Positions 10,292 to 21,813 are shown, numbered from the stretch's first letter. The stretch: 64,000 nt of DNA from Monomorium pharaonis (GCF_013373865.1 NC_050473.1:23911662-23975661), one strand, 5' to 3'. Notes: generated from the sequence alone by a model not told the origin. Program-made: numbers and translations.

Positions 10292-12324
10292 CAGGGGTGC
10301 GGCACATTCGCATTGTAATTTAAATTATCATAATTCCTTTATGATTCCGGTGTTTTTTCACAATTTATCTGGTTACGACGCACATTTTATAATTAAAGAA
10401 ATTGCTAATGAATACAAGGGCAAAGTTGATTTATTACCATTAAATAAAGAGACATATATTTCGTTCGCGAAGAATGTTAGTTCTACGAGAGAAAAAAGAT
10501 GGCATAATTGTGCAAAATTGAGATTCGTAGATTCGTATAAATTTCTAAATGAAAGTCTCGGTAAATTGTCGTACCTAGATAGAAGTGACCTACGAATAAC
10601 GCGATCAATGTTTTCTGATTTGAGCGACGAAGATTTTGAACTGCTCACACGTAAAGGCGTGTTTCCGTACGGGTACGTTGACAGCGTCGATCAGTTGCTC
10701 GAGACGGAGTTACCGTTGCGAGAGGCTTTTTACAGTTCGTTAAGGGGAAAGGACGTGTCCGACGATCACAAGCATGCTGTTAACGTTTGGCGGCGTTTTA
10801 ACATTAAAAATATAAGTGAATACAGCGATCTGTATTTAAAAACGGACGTGCTACTCTTAGCGGATGTTTTTGAAAAATTCCGTGACAATAGCATAGAGAG
10901 TTACGGTTTGGATCCCGCTCATTATTACACGTTACCGGGCTATACGTGGGATGCGATGTTGAAATACACGGGTGTTCGTTTTGAACTCCTGACCGATATC
11001 GATATGGTGCTGTTCGTGGAGCGTGGTGTGCGCGGCGGTCTTAGCCAATGTTCGAATAGGTACGCGCGAATAACAGATATCTACCGTGCTACGATTCGTC
11101 GCAACCATCGTCGTTTCTTATGTATTATGACGTAAATAATTTGTATGATTGGGCGATGTGCCAACCGTTACCGTACTCGTGTTTTTAATGGCTCGACGAC
11201 GTTGCTAATTTCGACATTGTCGTGACCGCGGATTCATATTTTGGTTATATTTTGGAGGTGGATCTCGCGTATCCGTACGAGCTGCACGACGCCCACGCGG
11301 ATCTTCTCTTTTGTCCCGCGCGTACGACGCCTCCGTATTAGCGGAACGTCAAGTTTTTGGCCACGCTTCACGATAAGTCGCATTACGTGATACATTATCG
11401 CAATCTACAACAGTGCCTGCGACACGGATTGCGCGTAACGATGATTCATCGCGTATTACGATTTGCGCATTTTCCGTGGCTTCGCGGATACGTAGAATTG
11501 AATACGAGATTTAGGATTGGTGCAAAAAACGAATTCGAAAGAATTATGTATAAACTAATGAACAACGCGGTATTTGGAAAGACCATGAAAAATGTGCGCG
11601 ATCGTGTGGATGTGCGTCTCATGATAAGTTGGGAGGGAAGGCACGGAGCGGAGGCGTTAATTGCCAAACCAAACTTTCACAGTAGAAGCATTTTCGCTGA
11701 GGATCTGATGGCCATTGAATTGCGTCGCTTAAAGGTGACGCTAAATAAACCGTTGTACGTTGGTATGACTATTTTAGAAATAGCTAAAACGCGCTTATAC
11801 GAATTTCATTACGATTATATGTTGCCTCTATATCGAGACAAGTGTAAAGTCGTGTACACGGATACGGATAGTTTGATATATTTAATCGAGCGTTACGATG
11901 TGTACGAGGATATGAAACGGTTTATCGATAGATTCGACACGAGTAACTATTCGGAGAATAATTCGTACGCTATGCCGCTGGTGAATAGGAGTGTACCGGG
12001 TTTGATGAAGAACGGCGGTGCGATTATGACGGAATTTGTAGGTTTGAGGACGAAGATGTACGCCACGAGAGTTTTTGGGGGGAGAAACACGAAGAAAATT
12101 AAGGGCGTGAAGAAAAACGTGGTGGAGAGAACGATGATTTTAAGCGATGTCTACGAAACGATATAGAAATGACGCGTCGTCAGTTGAGTATACGATCCAG
12201 GCTGCACGAGGTATACACGTTCTCCGAAATGAAAATCGCTCTCAGTCCTTACGACGACAAGCGGTACATCTTGCCTGAATCGACGGAAACTCTGCCGTGG
12301 GGACATTATAGGATGTCTCAATAA
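10292..12324 (+). pseudogene. Protein-primed family B DNA polymerase, C-terminal half, decayed
   Basis: The similarity starts in the H-C/N-C-N-L-N-Y end of the endonuclease-VII-like finger. It continues through exonuclease motif II (F-H-N-L-S-G-Y-D), motif III (Y-S-D-L-Y-L-K-T-D-V), polymerase motif A (Y-D-V-N-N-L-Y-D-W, about 11123-11150), motif B (K-L-M-N-N-A-V-F-G-K-T) and motif C (Y-T-D-T-D-S, near 11860). Breaks: a frame change near 11070-11100, stops TAA at about 11190 and TAG at about 11340, and a frame change near 12130-12160. The Gly of N-L-Y-G-W is replaced by Asp. The product would have copied the element from its terminal-protein-bound ends. The first 80 nt of the open frame (from 10215) are unrelated flanking sequence. 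Confidence 0.85.
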
Positions 12325-12407
12325 AAAAATACATACATATATATTGAAATAGTATTATGTATTTGAACATATTGTGTGTAATACATGGAGTATAATAATA
12401 AACGATA

Positions 12408-13326
12408 TTATAATACGTCAGATTTTTTAATCCACGAATTATGCAATTTATCCATTCCTAACCACTTCACGTAAACCTCGTTGCCCTTTTTGCGTAGAAC
12501 TTTTTCGACTAGATAAACGTCGAGATTGGCGACTCGTTGCAACTCGTGCTCGTAGAATCCATCGGTTCACCACGATAATCCTTAAGAAGGTAAGTCACTG
12601 GATTTGTTTGTTGTATCTTGGCTACGCAAAACACCTCGGTATTCCAATTTGGTATATAACCTTTTTCAAAAATCGTTTTAAACTTGCTGACGCGTACGGG
12701 CTCGCTGATCTTGAATCTCGCCGGGGCGGCGATCTTTGTGTGACTATGTACCGTAGACAAGAGCCTCTCGGCGACGCTCGGTGTTACGTTCGCTGCGTGC
12801 CGATCATTCGATGTCTTCGATGATTGTAGGACGACACAAGTTTTGACAACACGTCGATCCATCTGTAAGATCCGTTGAGCGTGAACATTTTCCACATGTC
12901 GTTCTTGAGCGTGCGATTGAATCTCTCTACTACGGACGCTTTTATTACCGAATACGTCGAATAATGATTCACGCGATACTTGTCGAGAATTTGACGCACA
13001 TTAGCGTTGTAAAACTCCTTTCCCTCGTCCGTTTGCAAATTTTTCGGATGTCGCGCGTATTCGCGAAATATCTTTGCTAGGGCCAAGGCAACTTCTTTTT
13101 TGTTCTTGGTTTTGAGCGGTAACGCCCACGCGTATTTGCTCAGAACGTCGATAACCGTCAAAATGTAATTATGTCCTTTGTTGTCTCGCGTGTACGGACG
13201 CACCATCTCCACCACGTCGGCCTGCCACAGATCGTCGTATCCGCGTACCACTACTTGTCGTCGTGGAAAGTTTTTCCGGGCTGGTGCATGCAGTTCGTTC
13301 ACGAGTCTTCGTTTGTCGGCGCTCAT
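12408..13326 (-). pseudogene. Retroviral-like integrase with C-terminal chromodomain, decayed
   Basis: The 13326-start frame has H-A-P-A-R-K-N-F-P-R-R and the DDE core: D in L-W-Q-A-D, D in L-Q-T-D-E-G-K-E-F, and E in V-V-E-R-F-N-R-T-L-K. The frame breaks near 12800, and the SH3-like segment (P-N-W-x-T-E-V-F) follows in another frame. After a second break near 12555 a chromodomain-like end is read (V-Y-V-K-W-L-G, H-N-S-W-I) to the stop at 12408-12410. Polinton integrases insert the excised or replicated element and usually end in a chromodomain. The three catalytic acids remain, but two frameshifts disable it. Confidence 0.85.
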
Positions 13327-13334
13327 TATGTCAA

Positions 13335-14223
13335 TTATAAAAGATTACGAAGGTCCTGCAAGTGTTTGTGTTTTTTATGTTTGTTGGCGATGTTGTGAAT
13401 ATCAGCTTCCAACGTCGTAATCAAATCTTTCACAATGTTCCGCAAACTGCGTAGGTTTTCTCCCTGCGTGTTGGTCTCCGTTCTCAAATCCAACAAATCT
13501 TTTAAGCTACTGTCGATCGTGTTTTTCAAATTCTGTATAATCTGTATTTCATATTTCGTGTCGAGATCGTTTACTTTTTTTTCATACGTTGTCTGCAATT
13601 CCTTTTCTAATTCTTCAACGTTTCTTGAAAACGCATCTCCCGATTCTCTTATTTTATTTTCGTATTTTACGTCGAGATCGTTTACCTTTACCTCGAGCGT
13701 TTCCTGCAATTTCTGCAACATATCCTCGTGTCCTTTCACGTTTTTATCGATTAATTTCTTTAATTTCCGTACCTCGTTCTGAAAGGTTTCTAAGCTTAAT
13801 CTGTTAGAGATAATTTGAGCGAGGCTTCTGTCGAATAAACTTTGTATCCTTTTAGTCCTGTATCCTTTTCCCAAGCGAGTCCAACGTAGAGGTATTATTC
13901 TCAGTAGTTTCTTTTAATTCTCGTATGTTCTTTTCGTGCTTCTCGTCGAGTACATTTATATACCGCTGGACGGACTCAACATTGTCGTTGATCGTTTTTT
14001 GGAGATTGAGATCGACGTAGCTTTTATTCGTCGCGTCTGCGTTGTCAATAGGAGATTCCAATCGTTGTATCTTACGTTTGTTCGCGTTGTAATTATCCCC
14101 GTTCAAACGTAACGCGTTATTGTGCACGTAGCGCCCCAAAGATTCGATCGACGAACGCGTAGCAAATGTACCGTTGTCGCGTCTCCCCATCAGAGACTTG
14201 TCGAATTTATTCACGGACATCAC
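13335..14223 (-). pseudogene. Coiled-coil, fibre-like protein of the Polinton fragment
   Basis: Two overlapping minus frames (14223-13852 and 13874-13335), separated by one frame change near 13860, make one protein of about 295 residues. The N-terminal part contains R-L-N-G-D-N-Y-N-A-N-K-R-K-I-Q and D-A-T-N-K-S-Y-V-D, a motif like the ADAATKxYVD repeats of phage tail fibres. The rest is a long Lys/Glu-rich heptad coiled coil with two similar V-N-D-L-D-x-K-Y-E units. It lies between integrase and the conserved gene; element 2 has only a tandem-repeat tract at that place. A virion attachment fibre is my inference. Confidence 0.6.
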
Positions 14224-14267
14224 TTCGTCGTCGTCGCGCGAACTGTACTGTTACCGCGACCGACGCG

Positions 14268-14880
14268 AAGATTCAATTTATAATTAGCCCTGCCTCGCGT
14301 AGTTCCTCGATTATCGACAGGATCTCGTTGTCATGAGCGTTGTTGCCGGCGCGACGAGAAGCGTCGAGTAATCAAAGACGATCGACCAATTCGTTAGGAT
14401 CGTCCCAGTGAACGTAATCAACTCGATTGTCGGTTACTCTCATGGCAGATGGAACGTTGAGCACGCCAGCACCCGTCGTCGTCGCCGTCGTCCTTTTATC
14501 GCCGCGTATGAGCGGTCCGATAATCGCGGTGTACTTGTAGTCCTTGTTGCCCATGACTGGCATACTCGCGCTACGACCGCGTCTATGAGCGTTTGTCGTT
14601 AGCAGTATACTCTTGTACGTTTTTAAATCGTTTTTCGTGTAGATAGCGTCGTCGGGAATTCTCTTGAAGATCAATTCGTATAAGCCAGGTGTACCCCGAC
14701 GTATCTCGTATCACCTATTATAATCGCGTCGTCTCTTCCCACGTCGAATTGTTTGTCACCAAGTTTAGTACCCTCCTCGGTGAGATATACCCCGTATACG
14801 TAATCATTTTTATTTTTACTCTCTCCACTGAGAAGATCACCCACGTACTTTTGTCCCAACGGCCCCATCAAGCGAGCGTC
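14268..14880 (-). pseudogene. Conserved Polinton protein (HWDDPNELVDRL family), C-terminal part
   Basis: Minus-strand frames 14871-14671 and 14674-14372 and a tail to about 14278 line up with the intact-looking homologue at 31992-32595. Shared blocks are M-x-P-L-G-Q-x-Y, Y-V-H-W-D-D-P-N-E-L-V-D-R-L and S-I-I-E-E-L-R-E-A-G. Breaks: a frame change near 14690 and a TGA near 14372 where the other copy has an Arg codon (a CGA-to-TGA type change). I believe the family is deposited as DUF8207, from memory and unverified. Function unknown; consistently found in insect Polintons. Confidence 0.75.
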
Positions 14881-15290
14881 GGCCGAGCATCATCATTCTC
14901 GTTAAAGGAGAATTTGTGGTGGAATATATTAGCGAATTGATCAATCAGGCAGAGGCAAAGCTAACGGCACACAATAAGATTCTTTGCTGCTCTCGTAACT
15001 TATAATTTCTGAAAATTTTTAGGATTCTTATCTGACTGTGTAAAACATGCCGATAACCAACGAAAATCTAACCACTACTACGGCCATATTGCATGGTTTT
15101 AAACGGCCATATTGCTTTTTAGTTCACTTGTGCATGCAGATGGTGTTGGCGGAGCGAGTACAAATAAGGATAGCATATGGACATACAAAGTGGTCCATTT
15201 TAGGATATCCCTTCAATGTCCACAAATGTATATCCTATGGATATCCTCATAAGGTCCACGGACATCAGGACAAGAAATGGACATAAAACA
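14881..15290. repeat. Unclassified sequence grading into GGATATCC-rich repeat
   Basis: No gene is seen. From about 15170 the sequence fills with GGACAT and GGATATCC words (for example near 15200-15310) and ends GTGCTGTCTGGG at about 15319, the right-end motif of the CCCAGACAGCAC foldback family. Its left end was not identified. Confidence 0.5.
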
Positions 15291-15319
15291 GATATCCATA
15301 GGATATCCTGTGCTGTCTG

Positions 15320-15660
15320 GGCAGGAAGCTTGTATAAAAGCTTCCCGGGAATTACTTTGAAGTTCGCAAGGAGCTCTTAAAACATGATTTTTGAACTCCT
15401 TGAGAGCTTAGATGAAGCTACCAGGGAGCTTATATAAAAGCTTCACGAGAATTATTTTGAAGCTTGCAGGGAGTTCTTAAAACATGATTTCTGAACTCCC
15501 TGCAAGCTTAAATGAAGCTCTCAGGGAGCTCTCAAAAGCGGACATAGAAGCTCCCGGAGAGCTCTGTGCAAGTTTTTTTGAAGCTTAAATGAAGCTTATG
15601 AAAAATTTTATGAACTCTTCGAAAGCTCCTCGGGAGCTCCCCGTGCTGTGTGGAAGATGT
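15320..15660. repeat. Foldback repeat built of AGCTCCCGGGAGCT words
   Basis: Repeated variants of AAGCTTCCCGGGAATT and GGGAGCTC at about 25-40 bp spacing, ending CCGTGCTGTGTGG near 15652. The same word set fills 19238-19790 and 20500-20766. The open frames here are incidental. Confidence 0.6.
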
Positions 15661-16009
15661 CGGACGATTCGACTCAGACCACATCCTTCTACTACGGCAG
15701 CCCAGAACGAAGTCCTTGCCACCAGTCACCGACCATGTTGCAACGCTATCCCCATTCCGCGCGTTTTGCTAACCGCTTGAGTCGCGCGCAGCTTAGCGTA
15801 CGCAAAAAGAAAAATTTCCAAAGTCTTATAACACTGATTACGAGAATAATTGTGGTACATACGGTATTTTTTTATGGGATCAATGTAATAATTAATCAAT
15901 AATGAAATTTTTTACCATTACAGGCATATCTTAAAGACATATCTTAATTAAAGACATCATTAAGGCGTTTTTTAATTAAATGAGATTTAAGGCGTAAAAT
16001 TATCTCAGG

Positions 16010-16330
16010 TAGCAAGCCCACGTCATTTTGACGTCCCAAAATGGTCATATGTCGTCAAAATGACCATTTTTTACATGACCTAAAATTGACGTTATGATGA
16101 CGTCATTTCGATGTCATATTTCAGTCATGATCTGACGATTATTTTCCCAGACAGCACGCATCCAAAATAGTGACATAAAGACGTCGTTAAGACGTATTTT
16201 AGACACGGTCTAAAACGGTATCTATACAATGAGATTTAAGGCGTAAAGCATAAGCATATATTATATAAGCATATTATATTCAACTTTAAGAGAACTTTTT
16301 TAAAAAAACATTTATCTTGCAAATGATGTC
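16010..16330. repeat. TGACGTCA foldback arm (partial, partner of the 5763-7135 element)
   Basis: It starts CAGGTAGCAAGCCCACGTCA at 16013 and contains AAAATGGTCATATGTCGTCA at about 16038-16060, which is the uninterrupted form of the site where the pogo-like MITE sits in the 5763-7135 copy. An internal CCCAGACAGCACGC at about 16148 matches the complement at 6750-6772. Confidence 0.6.
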
Positions 16331-16369
16331 AAAATGGTCAAATTAACCATTTGAACACTTCAAAGTATT

Positions 16370-17780
16370 AGTGTTAAATAGATCGCAATTTCCATCAAAT
16401 TTTTTTAAGGTTATAGAAAAAGTTAAATTTAACAATGAAATTAATAAGTAAATAAGTTAATGCTATTTATTTTTAATGTTTTGCAAAATTTAATTGTTTT
16501 TATAAAAAATAATATAATTGCGTCACTTTATAACATATAAGTATATGTAGACAATGACAAGTACCCATACCCAGATAGCACAAAGACATCCATTGTATGT
16601 CCAATGGATATCCGCTTTTGGACATTCGGACGTCCATTAAGAGTCCAAATAAGGTCCGTCGGACATTCGATGGACGTCCATAGGATATACGTTTGGCACA
16701 ACTTTGTACATTCATAGAAAGTCCTATAATGGACGTCCATGGGGTTTGTCACAATTTTGGACATTCATAGAAAGTTCGAAATAAACCAAATTTTGGACCT
16801 ATTATGGTTTGATTATTTCTTTTGGGCCTTTTTCAATAAAAGGGCTTGCTGCAATAGTGGATTAATCTACATTTTGTAAAAATCATCGACATAAAGCATG
16901 GACTGCGATTGCATTTCCTGCAAAAAACTCTTAAAAAGTGTCCGGCGTAAAGACAAAGAGGAGATGTGGTCCGGGTCAATTTCTTTCTCTGTCTAGCGAC
17001 CATTATGCTACTGGTTAGACAGAGACAGCTCTTGACCCGGACCAATTGCTGTGTCCCTTTTTTGGTCAGAAAAAGAAACAAAAAAACAAGAAAAAAAACA
17101 AAAAAAGAAAAAGAAACAAAAAAAACAAAACGATAAAAAACGAAAAAGAAACAATAATATATTACAACAAACATTTTAAAAAATACCAATAATTAATAAT
17201 GTTAATAATAAATAAAAAAATAATACGTATTATTTCATATTATTTCATATTATATCTAAAAATAGAACAATTAAAATAAACCTTTTAAAAATGAAAAATA
17301 ATATAATTTATTATTATTTATAAATTAATGTTAATTATAAATATTGTAAATAATATATATATATGTATATATATAATAAAAATAATAAAGATAAATTATA
17401 TAAAAGTAAGATACAAGTGCGGACATAAATCAAATATCCAGCACAGGACGTTCTGAATAGAACATCCGTTTAAATTCCAATAATGGACATCCAATGAATG
17501 TCCATTTTATGTCCCTGGACATGCGGACCTGAATCGGACTTAAAATGAACGTCCTTGAAACATCCAGTGCTATTTGGGTATCGATGATTCAAACTGGCGT
17601 AGCAGAGTACAAGGTTCGTAATTCTAAGATTCCCGGGTTCTGAACCTACCAGCGGCAAGTAAGAATAAAATAAAATAATATAATTTAAATTTAATTAATT
17701 AATAAAAATTTGTCCCAAATTTAGTATGTACTGTTGATAAAAATAATTTTTAAAAAATGAATTTTTTATTTTATCTTTTT
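16370..17780 (+). repeat. tRNA-like repeat, copy 2, split by a foldback element
   Basis: The 5' part is 16370-16569 and the 3' part 17579-17780. When 16570-17578 and one TA are ignored the two parts are colinear with the uninterrupted copy at 43090-43510. The A-box-like TGGCGTAGCAG is near 17594 and the B-box-like GGGTTC near 17633. The tRNA-like arm is degenerate. Confidence 0.7.
16570..17578. mobile_element. Foldback element, ends CCCAGATAGCAC / GTGCTATTTGGG, TSD TA
   Basis: Left end CCCAGATAGCACAAAG, right end GTGCTATTTGGG, TA on both sides (16568-16569, 17579-17580). Both ends carry TGGACGTCC/GGACATCC words; the middle is A-rich and non-coding. The target is the tRNA-like repeat, whose uninterrupted form (CCCATATCGATGA type) is seen at about 43325-43340, so the boundaries are well supported. 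1009 bp, non-autonomous. Confidence 0.8.
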
Positions 17781-17879
17781 ATCTCTAGTTGCAGTTTAAA
17801 GATATCCGATTTAAGAAATCTTTTAGATATTAGTTTCATGATATCTTTCTGTTCTCAAAAAACGCATTGGTTCCTAGAT

Positions 17880-18460
17880 AACAAATTGTGAGGGCTCACG
17901 TCACCCTCACGGTGTGATTATCACACGTGCGTGCAATACCACAATCATATTGCCCTCACGATGTGATGGCGACATGTGTGTGTGCGTGGAAGGTGGCACT
18001 ATGCAGTCATGCATGAGAAGGTATATGAGTGATCGAAAAAAGATTTCACTGTACGATTGTACTTCCTTATGTATGTTTGTATTTATCATAGTACGAATGA
18101 AAACATTATTCGTACGGACTCATGTCATCCGCACAGTGTGATATTCACATGTGTATGCAATAAGGCAATCACGTTGTGTTTATTACGTGACGGGGTAGAA
18201 AATGGCACTGAACAGCCATATATGATCGATATATATTCAGCTAGCAAAATGACACAAACTTTGCGCGAAGTTTGCCGCAAACTCGAGCAAACCTTTGCAA
18301 CAAAATTACGACAAGGTGTGTCCGCATTAAGCTTAGCGTTTGCTGGCAAGGCTTGTTGTAAATACTATGACGCATATTTTATGCAAATAACAGAATAAAA
18401 TTTGCTAGTAAATCATAACAGCAAATTTGCAGTAAGAACAAGGCAAACTATGCTGTAAGG
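17880..18460. repeat. Degenerate repeat, outer arm of an inverted pair with 21060-21200
   Basis: 18260-18390 (words such as AACAAGGTGTGTCCG and GGCAAGGCTTG) is the inverted counterpart of about 21065-21200 (CAAGCCTTGCC, CGGACACACCTTGTTG). Both carry many CAAATTTG/GCAAA words. No gene is seen. Confidence 0.5.
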
Positions 18461-18467
18461 AGCGTCC

Positions 18468-18868
18468 CAGATGCGCACAGTAATAAACGGACACAGCAGG
18501 CTGAGTGAAACGGACACAGTAACAAACGGACACAGACCAAACGGACACAGTAATAAACGGACACAGTAACAAACGGACACAGACCAAATGCGCACAGAGC
18601 GAAACGGACACAGTAACAAACGGACACAGACCAAATGCGCACAGAGCGAAACGGACACAGTGCGAAACGGACACAGACCAAATGCGCACACTGCACATGC
18701 ACACGGACCAAATGCGCACACTGCACATGCGCACACTGCACGTGCGCACGGACCAAATGCAATCCATGTACATTGCAAGCAAAGTAAAGTCCACATAGGT
18801 TAGCGACTTGGACAGGGTGGGTGCGGGAGGGGGGCCGAAGGCCCCCCTTGCACCCCCCGTGTGTGTGT

Positions 18869-18937
<69 letters not shown>

Positions 18938-19195
18938 TGCAAAGCATTCACTGCATCACATGGGTTTGCGACTTTTCGTGTATGCATTTGGTTCGTGCGC
19001 ATGTGCAGTGTGCGCATTTGGTCTGTGTCCGTTTCGCACTGTGTCCGTTTCGCTCTGTGCGCATTTGGTCTGTGTCCGTTTGTTACTGTGTCCGTTTCGC
19101 ACTGTGTCCGTTTATTACTGTGTCCGTTTGTTACTGTGTCCGTTTCACTCAGCTTGCTGTGTCCGTTTATTACTGTGCGCATCTGGGACTCACTC
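18468..19195. repeat. Large palindrome of ACGGACACAG/GCGCACAG units around a (GT)n tract
   Basis: The left arm (18468-18780) is a tandem array of 12-18 bp units such as AACGGACACAGTAAC and AATGCGCACAGAGCG; the right arm (18990-19195) is the same array in inverted order. At the centre is a GC-rich patch (18815-18858) and a GT/AC microsatellite (about 18859-18934). Because both arms stay open in several frames, long open frames appear on both strands; they are repeat artefacts. Confidence 0.85.
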
Positions 19196-19237
19196 ATGCT
19201 GTACACAATATGATAGCAAATTTGTGGCAAGAATAGA

Positions 19238-20766
19238 CCCACACAGCACAAAGTTTCGATTAAGTTCCCAGGGAGTTCATTTTGCTGAGCTTTCGAGAAA
19301 CTTACAAAATTCGATAAAACAAGCTTCCGGGGAGTTTATTTTGCCGAGCTCTCGTTAAAGCTAACAAAATTCGACAAAACAAGCTCCCAGGGAGTTCATT
19401 TTGCTGAGCTTCCGAGGAGCTTACAAAATTCAACAAAACAAGCTCTCAGAAAGTTTATATTTTTGAGCTTCCGGAAAGCTAATAAAATTCGACAAAACAA
19501 GCTCCCAGAGAGTTTATTTTGCGCAGCTCCCGAAGAACTTACAAAATTTGACAAAACAAACTCCCAAGAAGTTAATGTTGCTGAGCTCCCAAGGAACTTA
19601 CAGAATTTGCATTCAGGGAGTTCATATTTTTGAGCTTCCGGGGTGTTTATAAAATTCGACAAAACAAGTTCCCAGAAAGTTCACATTTTTGAGCTTCCGG
19701 AAAGCTTATATGTGACAAAACCAGCTCTCAGGAACTTCATATTTTTGAGCTTCCGGGAGCTTATAAAATTCGACAAAATAAGCTTCACAGTTCATTCCGC
19801 TGTTTTTAAATGTTATATTAATTGGTTAATTTTTTTCTTACGACCGTTGCTGCAACTCTGATGGTCTGTTCGCGTCGCCATGCCCCGACATGCTCCTACT
19901 CACTTCAACGCACTCTAATAGGTTGGCGTCATCGGAAACAACGTATTAGAGTGCGTGAATAGGAGCATGTCGGGGCATGTGATACAAACAGACTCAATAG
20001 CGTATGTCGATTCGACGCGCTTGATTGGTGATTGGTCGCTTAGTTGCGACAACGTGCGACTGGTGCGACGTGCTTATGTTCTATGTAACTTGGCTGTATC
20101 CAGCTGCATTGGATCCTGACATAGGATTCCGGGTGTCATAAATCAAAGAAAAAGAAGTTTGTTGAGACACTCGAGACACAAGACTATCGAACTGAAAGCG
20201 TGGTACTTCGTCCCTGGAGTGACGGCAATCCAAAGAGCAAAGAAGAAGACTGTCGAACTTATAGCGGAGCGGAACTTTAGATAAAAAAGAATACGTAATA
20301 TTAATTTATCTTACATTCTAATATACAAACATTCTGCCTTAAATGCTCTATAAATACTCTTTTCGTCCTGAGATCTGTTTTTCTCTTAAATATACTCTTA
20401 AATGTACATGTTGCCATGCTATCTTTTACGGAAGACAGACTAATCTTGAGAAATGAGGAACGACAATAAATACGAATTTGTTGTGACCCATAATTGCTGC
20501 TTCCAGGGAGCTCACAATTAGTAGACATACGAGCTTTCGAGCTTATATGGAAGCTTCCCGGGAATTACTTTAAAGCTTGCAGGGAGCTTTTAAAACATGA
20601 TTTCTGAACTCTCTGCGAGCTTAAATGAAGCTCTGAGGGAGCTCTCAAAAGCGGACATAAGAGCTCCCGAAGAGCTCCGTGCGAGTTCTTTTGAAGCTCA
20701 AATGAAGCTTATGAAAAATTTGTGAGCTGCTCGGGAGCTCCCCGGGAGTTCCCCGTGCTGTGTAGG
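19238..20766. mobile_element. Foldback element of AGCTCCCGGGAGCT words, ends CCCACACAGCAC, TSD GA
   Basis: The left end is CCCACACAGCACAAAG; the right end is GTGCTGTGTAGG (one mismatch to the left). GA flanks both (19236-19237, 20767-20768). 19250-19790 is a tandem array of about 60-bp units with GAGTTCATTTTGCTGAGC, ACAAAATTCGACAAAACAAGC and GGAGCTTA words; 20500-20760 is the inverted shorter arm. The centre (19800-20500) contains a second hairpin and unassigned sequence. No gene. Confidence 0.7.
19878..19980. repeat. Hairpin with long stem inside the 19238-20766 element
   Basis: CATGCCCCGACATGCTCCTA is mirrored by TAGGAGCATGTCGGGGCATG, and inward GCACTCTAATA by TATTAGAGTGC, leaving a loop of about 25 nt. 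It looks like a small independent foldback or MITE. Confidence 0.8.
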
Positions 20767-20768
20767 GA

Positions 20769-21760
20769 GCAAACCTTGTTGCACATTGCATGATAGCAAA
20801 TTTGTGGCAAAAACAAGGCAAACCTTGCCATGCACAATATGATAGCAAATTTGTGGCAAAAACAAGACAAATCTTGTCGAAATTAAGATCAACAAAAATG
20901 AAATATTAGACTGATTAGTCCAATATCATATGTTAATGGTGCAATCGTACTTGGTTCTATGTTCTCGACAAGCCCCTTTTATTAATCCAGTAGGTAAATC
21001 TTTTTCACGAGAAATGCGCCCTCTCGAGATAGATAGTAAAGTCACCCAGAAATAAAGTTTAAAACCTGATAATGCAACCCTGTTATTTGCATGAAATGTG
21101 CGTCATACTATTTGCGACAAGCCTTGCCAGCAAAAACTGAGCTGTTTACGGACACACCTTGTTGCAATTTTGTTGCAAAAGTGTGCTCGGCAAGTTTTAT
21201 TTTGTTCTTGCTACTAATTTGCCATTATTCTGTGCTTAACAAGATTTTCTCTTTTCATAAATTTATTGTCATGTCGTGTTGCAAAGTTTGCTTTGTTATT
21301 TGCTTAAATTTTGCATTTTATTGTGTCGGAGCAAATCTTGTAATTTCTCTGCATAATATTTATGTACAAGTCTTTCTCTGTTATTTGCAGCCGCGTGTAA
21401 CGAAAACTTTTGCCGTAAATTTGCTCGAAACTTTTTGAAGACAAAACAACAGACAATTACGTGTCATAAAATTGTTGTTAAAATAGAAACAATCCTTGCT
21501 GTAAAGCTTTCACAATATATGATTTTAACAGGCCTGGCTAGCTAGGTAAGGCTTGCTTTTATATAAAGTTTATATAAAAGCAATTTAGCCAACAATATAT
21601 ATATATATTTTAATAATATTAATAAATCGTTGGCTAAATTAAAAAATCTTATAATTCCATCGGACGTCCGATGGAGTTCTAAGATTTTCTAATTTAGCTG
21701 ACAATATTTATATTTAGATATTTATTACATTCATATTTATTTGTTTATATTATACATATG
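20769..21760. repeat. Degenerate GCAAATTTG-type repeats; no gene
   Basis: Two tandem units of about 50 bp (20787-20880) share TGATAGCAAATTTGTGGCAAAAACAAG. 21065-21200 is the inverted partner of 18260-18390. A stem is visible near 21590-21720 (TTTAGCCAACAATAT and AATTTAGCTGACAATAT either side of CATCGGACGTCCGATG). No coding region is credible. Confidence 0.5.
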
Positions 21761-21762
21761 GT

Positions 21763-21765
21763 GTG

Positions 21766-21797
<32 letters not shown>

Positions 21798-21813
21798 TGC
21801 GTGCGTGTGTGTG
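21763..21813. repeat. GT/GCGT microsatellite
   Basis: Alternating GT followed by a run of GCGT units and GT again. Confidence 0.9.

Larger units (their letters stand above)
10292..14880. mobile_element. Polinton/Maverick fragment (element 1), truncated at both ends
   Basis: Four Polinton genes occur in the same order and orientation as in the large element: DNA polymerase C-terminal half (+), integrase (-), coiled-coil protein (-) and the C-terminal part of the conserved protein (-). The left breakpoint falls inside the polymerase at about 10292; the right one falls in the conserved protein at about 14880. There are no TIRs and no capsid genes. Every gene has frameshifts or stops, more than in element 2, and base composition is more GC-rich, so this is a separate, older lineage rather than a recent duplicate. 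Confidence 0.85.

Noticed and set aside
18448..19251. Overlapping open frames on both strands with His-Thr or Cys-Val repeats
   Set aside because: They run through a GT microsatellite and a palindromic short-unit array; translation of repeats only.
5763..21500. CRISPR-like array
   Set aside because: The spaced short repeats are diverged, palindromic and lack unique equal-length spacers; the sequence is eukaryotic.
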